From NCBI GenBank assembly GCA_003022655.1, contig PXSX01000358.1, positions 14,271-24,173 on the forward strand: DNA of 9,903 nt, given 5' to 3'. Position 1 is the first letter of the stretch. Every line of letters starts with the position of its first letter. Positions 6,583 through 9,903 of this stretch are shown one piece after another. The position numbers and the translations under genes are program-made. Source of the stretch: Bacteroidetes bacterium QH_1_64_81. GTDB lineage: Bacteria > Bacteroidota > Rhodothermia > Rhodothermales > Salinibacteraceae. Below the pieces are notes generated by a model. That model was given only the letters and a program-made list of their open reading frames with translations, made no database searches and was not told where the DNA came from.

Positions 6583-8139
6583 ATGCTTCAGTCCGCCTCG
6601 CTTCGCTCCGTCGCTGTGCCCTGTTGGGTCCTTGGTCTGTTCATGATTGTGTTGAGCGTCGGCCCGACGGCGCAGGCACAGCCGACGCCGAAGGTCGATG
6701 CCGTCCGCTCGGTCCTCCAGCGCGCCGTGAACAACACGATCAACGCAGCTCCGTACACCGGGGCCTTCTGGGGGATCGAAGTCACCAATCTGCGCACCGG
6801 CCGGCGCCTCTTCCATCACAACTCGGACCACCTGTTCACCCCCGCCTCCAACGTGAAGCTCCTCACCACGGCGGCGGCACTGCGACGGCTGGATCCAGCC
6901 TACCGCTACGAGACGACACTCTACGTCGACGGACCCGTCCGCAACGGGGTACTCCATGGAAACCTCATTGTGCGGGGCAGTGGCGATCCGACCCTGGGCG
7001 GATACGAGCAGCGCGAGACCTCAACCGCCGTGTTTCGGGACTGGGCCGATTCCCTGAGGGCCGCAGGGATTTCCCGCATTCAGGGCGACATTATCGGAGA
7101 CGACGACCCGTTCAGCGACGTCCCGCTGGGAGAGGGGTGGAGCTGGAATGATGTGCCGTACTACTACGCCGCGGAGACCAACGGGCTTGTGTTCAACACC
7201 AATACGATCGATGTAGAGGTGACCGGGCGCCGGCCCGGAGCCTCTGGGCGGATCACCTGGAGCCCCTTTGAGACCGACTTCGTCCGCATCCGCAATCAAA
7301 CCCAGACGGTTCCCCGAGACTCGTCCTCAGACGAGGACTACGACCGACCCTTCGGAGAAAATACGTTTACGATCCGCTCCCGCATTCATCCAAACGAGAT
7401 CCAGGAGGAGACCCTCACGATCACCGAGCCCACCCGCTACTTTACCCACGTCTTGCGGGAGGTGCTTCTTCAGGAGGGCATCTCCGTGGGCGGGCGGGGC
7501 GTCGACGTGGATGAGATGCCCATCAAACCGCACTACGAGGCGGATTCGATCCGACAGGTGGGAAGCTATCGATCGCCCCCGCTCCGGCAGATCGTGCGCA
7601 CAACCAATCGCGTAAGCCAGAATCTATACGCCGAGCAGCTGCTCCAGACGCTCGCCGTCGTGAACCCACCCGACACGATGTCCGACGATCTGAGCGAGGG
7701 ATCGGCCGCCCTGGGCGCATTGGCGGTGCAATCGGAGCTGGCGGAGATCGGCGTGGACACCAGTCGCGTACAGCTTGTGGACGGGTCCGGCCTTTCGCGC
7801 AAAAACTACCTGAGTCCTCGCGGCATGACCCGTCTGCTGCGGCACATGTGGAGCGACGCAGAGCCGGGCCTCCGCTCGGCATTTTACAACTCCCTGCCCA
7901 CCGGAGGGGAGGAGGGGACCCTCGAATACCGGTACCGGAATGGGGCTGCGGCCCGGGGAAATGTGCGGGCCAAAACCGGTACCCTCTCCGGCGCGAGCGC
8001 CCTCAGCGGATACGTACGGACTGCGCAGGACACGCCGCTCTCCTTCGTAATCTTCTGCAACCACCACATGGCCGAGACCGACGCGGTCCGTGCAGCTCAG
8101 GACGCGATTGTGAATACCTTGGCTCAGCTCCCCCTGTAG
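6583..8139 (+). CDS. dacB: D-alanyl-D-alanine carboxypeptidase/endopeptidase, PBP4 type (peptidase S13)
   Basis: This 518-residue periplasmic enzyme trims or cleaves peptidoglycan peptides, acting as a D,D-carboxypeptidase and endopeptidase. A signal peptide covers about residues 1-32, with a likely cut after AQA (before QPTPK). All three penicillin-binding motifs are present: SxxK as S89-N-V-K92 in TPASNVKLLT, SxN as S345-Q-N347 in RVSQNLYAE, and KTG at 464-466. The S13-typical VDGSGLSRKN (399-408) and IVRGSGDPTLG (129-139) also match. The large gap between SxxK and SxN is the inserted domain that distinguishes PBP4 from other carboxypeptidases. Length is normal, so the gene looks intact. 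It converges with spmB across a repeat-filled gap. No Shine-Dalgarno sequence is visible. Confidence 0.95.
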   Translation: MLQSASLRSVAVPCWVLGLFMIVLSVGPTAQAQPTPKVDAVRSVLQRAVNNTINAAPYTGAFWGIEVTNLRTGRRLFHHNSDHLFTPASNVKLLTTAAALRRLDPAYRYETTLYVDGPVRNGVLHGNLIVRGSGDPTLGGYEQRETSTAVFRDWADSLRAAGISRIQGDIIGDDDPFSDVPLGEGWSWNDVPYYYAAETNGLVFNTNTIDVEVTGRRPGASGRITWSPFETDFVRIRNQTQTVPRDSSSDEDYDRPFGENTFTIRSRIHPNEIQEETLTITEPTRYFTHVLREVLLQEGISVGGRGVDVDEMPIKPHYEADSIRQVGSYRSPPLRQIVRTTNRVSQNLYAEQLLQTLAVVNPPDTMSDDLSEGSAALGALAVQSELAEIGVDTSRVQLVDGSGLSRKNYLSPRGMTRLLRHMWSDAEPGLRSAFYNSLPTGGEEGTLEYRYRNGAAARGNVRAKTGTLSGASALSGYVRTAQDTPLSFVIFCNHHMAETDAVRAAQDAIVNTLAQLPL

Positions 8140-8163
8140 TGCGCGCTTCGGATCGAGTGTTTT

Positions 8164-8240
8164 GTATTGCGTATTTCGTATCCCAGGGAAGCTCTCACGC
8201 GCTACGCAATACGCACTACGCAATACGAAATACGCACTAC
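8164..8240. repeat. Heptanucleotide repeat forming a large inverted repeat
   Basis: From 8203 to 8240, seven-base units run in tandem: TACGCAA, TACGCAC, TACGCAA, TACGAAA, TACGCAC, then TAC. Upstream, the reverse-complement units TTGCGTA and TTTCGTA occupy 8167-8180. Segment 8164-8181 pairs with 8223-8240 over 18 bases with one mismatch, around a 41-base loop. The element fills most of the gap between the convergent dacB and spmB genes and contains the spmB stop codon (8237-8239). It could act as a two-way terminator. Similar degenerate TACGCAA-type repeats are known between genes in several bacterial groups, which I recall rather than can show here. Confidence 0.7.
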
Positions 8241-8782
8241 CCGAATAGCAGCTGCACCATGTAGACGGACGCGAGAAATCCGACGAAGTCCGCAAACAGC
8301 CCGGCGGGCACAGCGTGGCGGGTCTCGCGAATGTTGACGGCGCCAAAGTAGACCGCGATGACGTAAAAGGTCGTTTCCGTGGAGCCGAACATGGTTGCGG
8401 CCATTTTGACCACCAGGGAGTCCTCGCCGTACTGGTTGATCATGTCGGCCACGAGCCCGGCCGAGCCCGAGCCCGTGAGGGGACGCACGATGCCCATCGG
8501 CAGCACCTCGGCCGGCACGCCAATCAGGCCCAAGACCGGATCAAGAAGATCCACCAGGTAGTCCATGGCCCCGGACGCCCGAAACATGCCGATGGCGAAC
8601 AGGATGGCGATGAGGTACGGGATGATGGTGACCGCCACGTCGAATCCTTCTTTGGCCCCTTCCACGAACACCTCGTAGACGCGGACGCCTTTGATAAGGC
8701 CGTAAAGCGGGAAGCCCACGATGAGCGTAGGCAGCACGAAGGCGGACAGAATGCTGACGACCGAGCGGATGGTTTCGATCAT
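8237..8782 (-). CDS. spmB: SpmB-like membrane protein (nucleoside-recognition/Gate domain)
   Basis: This 181-residue membrane protein is close in length to Bacillus SpmB (about 178). It shows the family pattern: an N-terminal helix (residues 5-31), KEGFDVAVTIIPYLIAILFAIGMFRASGAMD (44-74), the conserved phrase PMGIVRPLTGSGSAGLVADM (95-114), MFGSTETTFYVIAVYFGAVNIRETRHA (131-157), and a C-terminal helix. In B. subtilis SpmA and SpmB are needed for proper spore-core dehydration. Their biochemical role is not settled. The frame stays open upstream to 9073, inside spmA, but the start at MIETIRSVVS is chosen because it matches the family N-terminus. It lies 82 bases after spmA, so the two are probably one operon. 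Its stop codon is within the heptamer repeat. Confidence 0.92.
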   Translation of the reverse strand: MIETIRSVVSILSAFVLPTLIVGFPLYGLIKGVRVYEVFVEGAKEGFDVAVTIIPYLIAILFAIGMFRASGAMDYLVDLLDPVLGLIGVPAEVLPMGIVRPLTGSGSAGLVADMINQYGEDSLVVKMAATMFGSTETTFYVIAVYFGAVNIRETRHAVPAGLFADFVGFLASVYMVQLLFG

Positions 8783-8817
8783 GGTAGGGGTGTGTTTGTA
8801 AGGGTGCGGAAAATGGT

Positions 8818-8838
8818 AGACGTCCCGCCGGGACGTCT
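8818..8838. repeat. Perfect hairpin between spmA and spmB
   Basis: AGACGTCCCG (8818-8827) and CGGGACGTCT (8829-8838) are exact reverse complements around one central base, giving a 9-base-pair stem with a GCC loop. It lies in the 82-base spmA-spmB gap. It could protect or attenuate the shared transcript, or be a regulator site. Its GTAGACG...CCCGC core resembles the REP-like element at 2859-2889, so it may be a related mobile palindrome. Confidence 0.55.
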
Positions 8839-8864
8839 TTCCCGCGAATCGGAAGATCTCATTC

Positions 8865-9884
8865 TCAGGAATCAGAGTTCGCGTCGGCGGAGTCGTCCGC
8901 CTCCGCCTCGGCGTTGCGGTGCGGGGCGGTGGCCCGGAAGTAAGGCACCTGGTGGAGGGCCAGGGTGCCGAGGATGCCCGCCACCGTAGAGCAGAGCGTC
9001 GCCAGGGTGATGGAGAAAAAGAGTTGGTTGACCTGCAGGCCCATGATGGACACGAGAAGGGCCGGGGGGACAAGTTGGACGCTTGAGGTGTTGAGCGCGA
9101 GGAGCATCACCATATCGTCGCTCGCCGTGTCGTCCGCGGGATTGAGGCTCTGCAAGTCCTCCATGGCCTTGATGCCCAGCGGTGTGGCCGCGTTGCCCAG
9201 GCCGAACACATTGGCCAGGAGGTTGAGGCTGATGTTGGCAAGGGCCGGGTGATCCTCCGGCACGTTGGGAAAGAGCGGGTTCAAGAGGGGTTGGACCACC
9301 CCTGTCAGCGCCTCGATGAGACCGGCCTCCTCCCCGATCTTGACGAGGCCTAGCATGAGCCCGAGGACCCCGATCAGGCTGAGGGCGAGTGACGCTGCGG
9401 TCTCGGCGAAATCAAGGGCGGCCTGCGCGATGCTACGCAGTTTGCGGAAGCGGACGGGTTCGAATTGTACGGCCGCTTCCAGCTGAGGGGTGCCCGGTGA
9501 GGCCGACGGAGCGGCCGTGAGGATGCCCCGGAGCGCCGGATTGTCGTCGGTGGCGTGGTACGACTCGATGGTGGCCAGCGGCTCCGGGAACGAGGCGTCC
9601 GGGTCGAACTCGACCTTTCTCCCTTCCTCGGTTTGCACCAGCCGACCGGCGTACGACGACTCCGGCGCCGCGTCCGTCCCGAACATCTCCCGGTACCTCG
9701 CCGAGTCGATCCGAATCTCGACCGGCTGCCGCCGCGCCTCCGGCGTGTACCCGTCGGGAAACTCAAGCGTGACCGGGAGGGCCTGATCGTTCCGAAACCG
9801 ATTCTCGGCCAGCTCCTGGGTGTCCACGGTGAGGGCGAAGAGCAGGCTCCCGATGATGAGCCCGCTCCAGATGTAATTGAGCAT
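8865..9884 (-). CDS. spmA: SpmA-like membrane protein with an extra domain after the first helix
   Basis: This 339-residue protein begins MLNYIWSGLIIGSLLFALT, which matches the start of Bacillus SpmA (about 196 residues). The rest of the family resumes at about residue 150: AAQ-like helix ALDFAETAASLALSLIGVLGLMLGLVKIGEEAGL, then NPLFPNVPEDHPALANISLNLLANVFGLGNAATPLGIKAM (202-241) and LALNTSSVQLVPPALLVSIMG (262-282). About 120 soluble residues (28-148) lie between helix 1 and the core. They include LPVTLEFPDGY, VEIRIDSARYREMFGT and FEPVRFRKLR, and have a beta-rich look. The C-terminus is an acidic tail (AEAEADDSADANSDS). It is the first gene of the likely spmA-spmB operon. Its role outside sporulation is unknown. 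No Shine-Dalgarno sequence is seen in the 19 bases available upstream. Confidence 0.92.
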   Translation of the reverse strand: MLNYIWSGLIIGSLLFALTVDTQELAENRFRNDQALPVTLEFPDGYTPEARRQPVEIRIDSARYREMFGTDAAPESSYAGRLVQTEEGRKVEFDPDASFPEPLATIESYHATDDNPALRGILTAAPSASPGTPQLEAAVQFEPVRFRKLRSIAQAALDFAETAASLALSLIGVLGLMLGLVKIGEEAGLIEALTGVVQPLLNPLFPNVPEDHPALANISLNLLANVFGLGNAATPLGIKAMEDLQSLNPADDTASDDMVMLLALNTSSVQLVPPALLVSIMGLQVNQLFFSITLATLCSTVAGILGTLALHQVPYFRATAPHRNAEAEADDSADANSDS

Positions 9885-9903
9885 GACAGTCCAGGGTCAC
9901 TTC

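Noticed and set aside
8203..8240. CRISPR-like array
   Set aside because: The units are seven bases long and contiguous, with no spacers and no cas genes nearby.
7848..8264. Open frame encoding the repeated RNTHYA peptide
   Set aside because: It is a shadow of dacB plus translation of the heptamer repeat, a familiar type of false gene.
8315..8989. Plus-strand open frame opposite spmB and spmA
   Set aside because: It has charged, low-complexity content and spans two well-recognised genes on the other strand.
8783..9073. N-terminal extension of SpmB
   Set aside because: It would overlap spmA, and the added residues are Arg/Thr/Pro-rich shadow sequence unlike the family.

Overview
This GC-rich window most resembles a halophilic member of the Rhodothermota/Bacteroidota group, such as Salinibacter or a close relative. 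That placement is inference. It rests on high GC, acidic soluble proteins, the lack of Shine-Dalgarno sequences before the chosen starts, and the gene types present. No rRNA or other marker gene is present to confirm it. No tRNA, rRNA, CRISPR array, transposase or phage gene was seen.

Left end (1-2772, + strand): the 3' part of a glutamate/aspartate-type sodium or proton symporter is followed by a class II DNA photolyase and a small two-helix membrane protein. Both of the first two genes appear to have lost an internal piece. The symporter is short by about one transmembrane helix, in frame. The photolyase lacks about 35 codons with a frameshift, so it is annotated as a broken gene. Middle left (2773-3909, - strand): a 291-base convergent gap carries a REP-like hairpin. 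It is followed by a four-helix DUF6789-like membrane protein and a small zinc-ribbon protein.

Middle (3910-8139, + strand): a divergent intergenic region with three clustered GGCGC palindromes precedes a PaaI-like hotdog protein. Next come a membrane-anchored M20 metallopeptidase with all its metal ligands and a complete, secreted S13 D-alanyl-D-alanine carboxypeptidase (PBP4 type). The last two are probably both envelope proteins that cleave peptides or peptidoglycan. Gaps of about 200 bases separate these genes, so they need not form one operon.

Right end (8140-9903, - strand): spmA and spmB lie in the order spmA-spmB and converge on the carboxypeptidase gene. The junction is filled by heptanucleotide repeats arranged as a large inverted repeat. 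SpmA carries an extra domain of about 120 residues after its first helix. In Bacillus subtilis spmA-spmB share an operon with a sporulation D,D-carboxypeptidase, so finding them beside a D,D-carboxypeptidase in a presumed non-sporulating lineage may point to a general envelope role.

No clearly new multi-gene system is evident. The most unusual signals are the two internal gene deletions, the REP-like and heptamer repeats in gene junctions, the palindrome cluster, and the dacB/spmAB neighbourhood with its enlarged SpmA.
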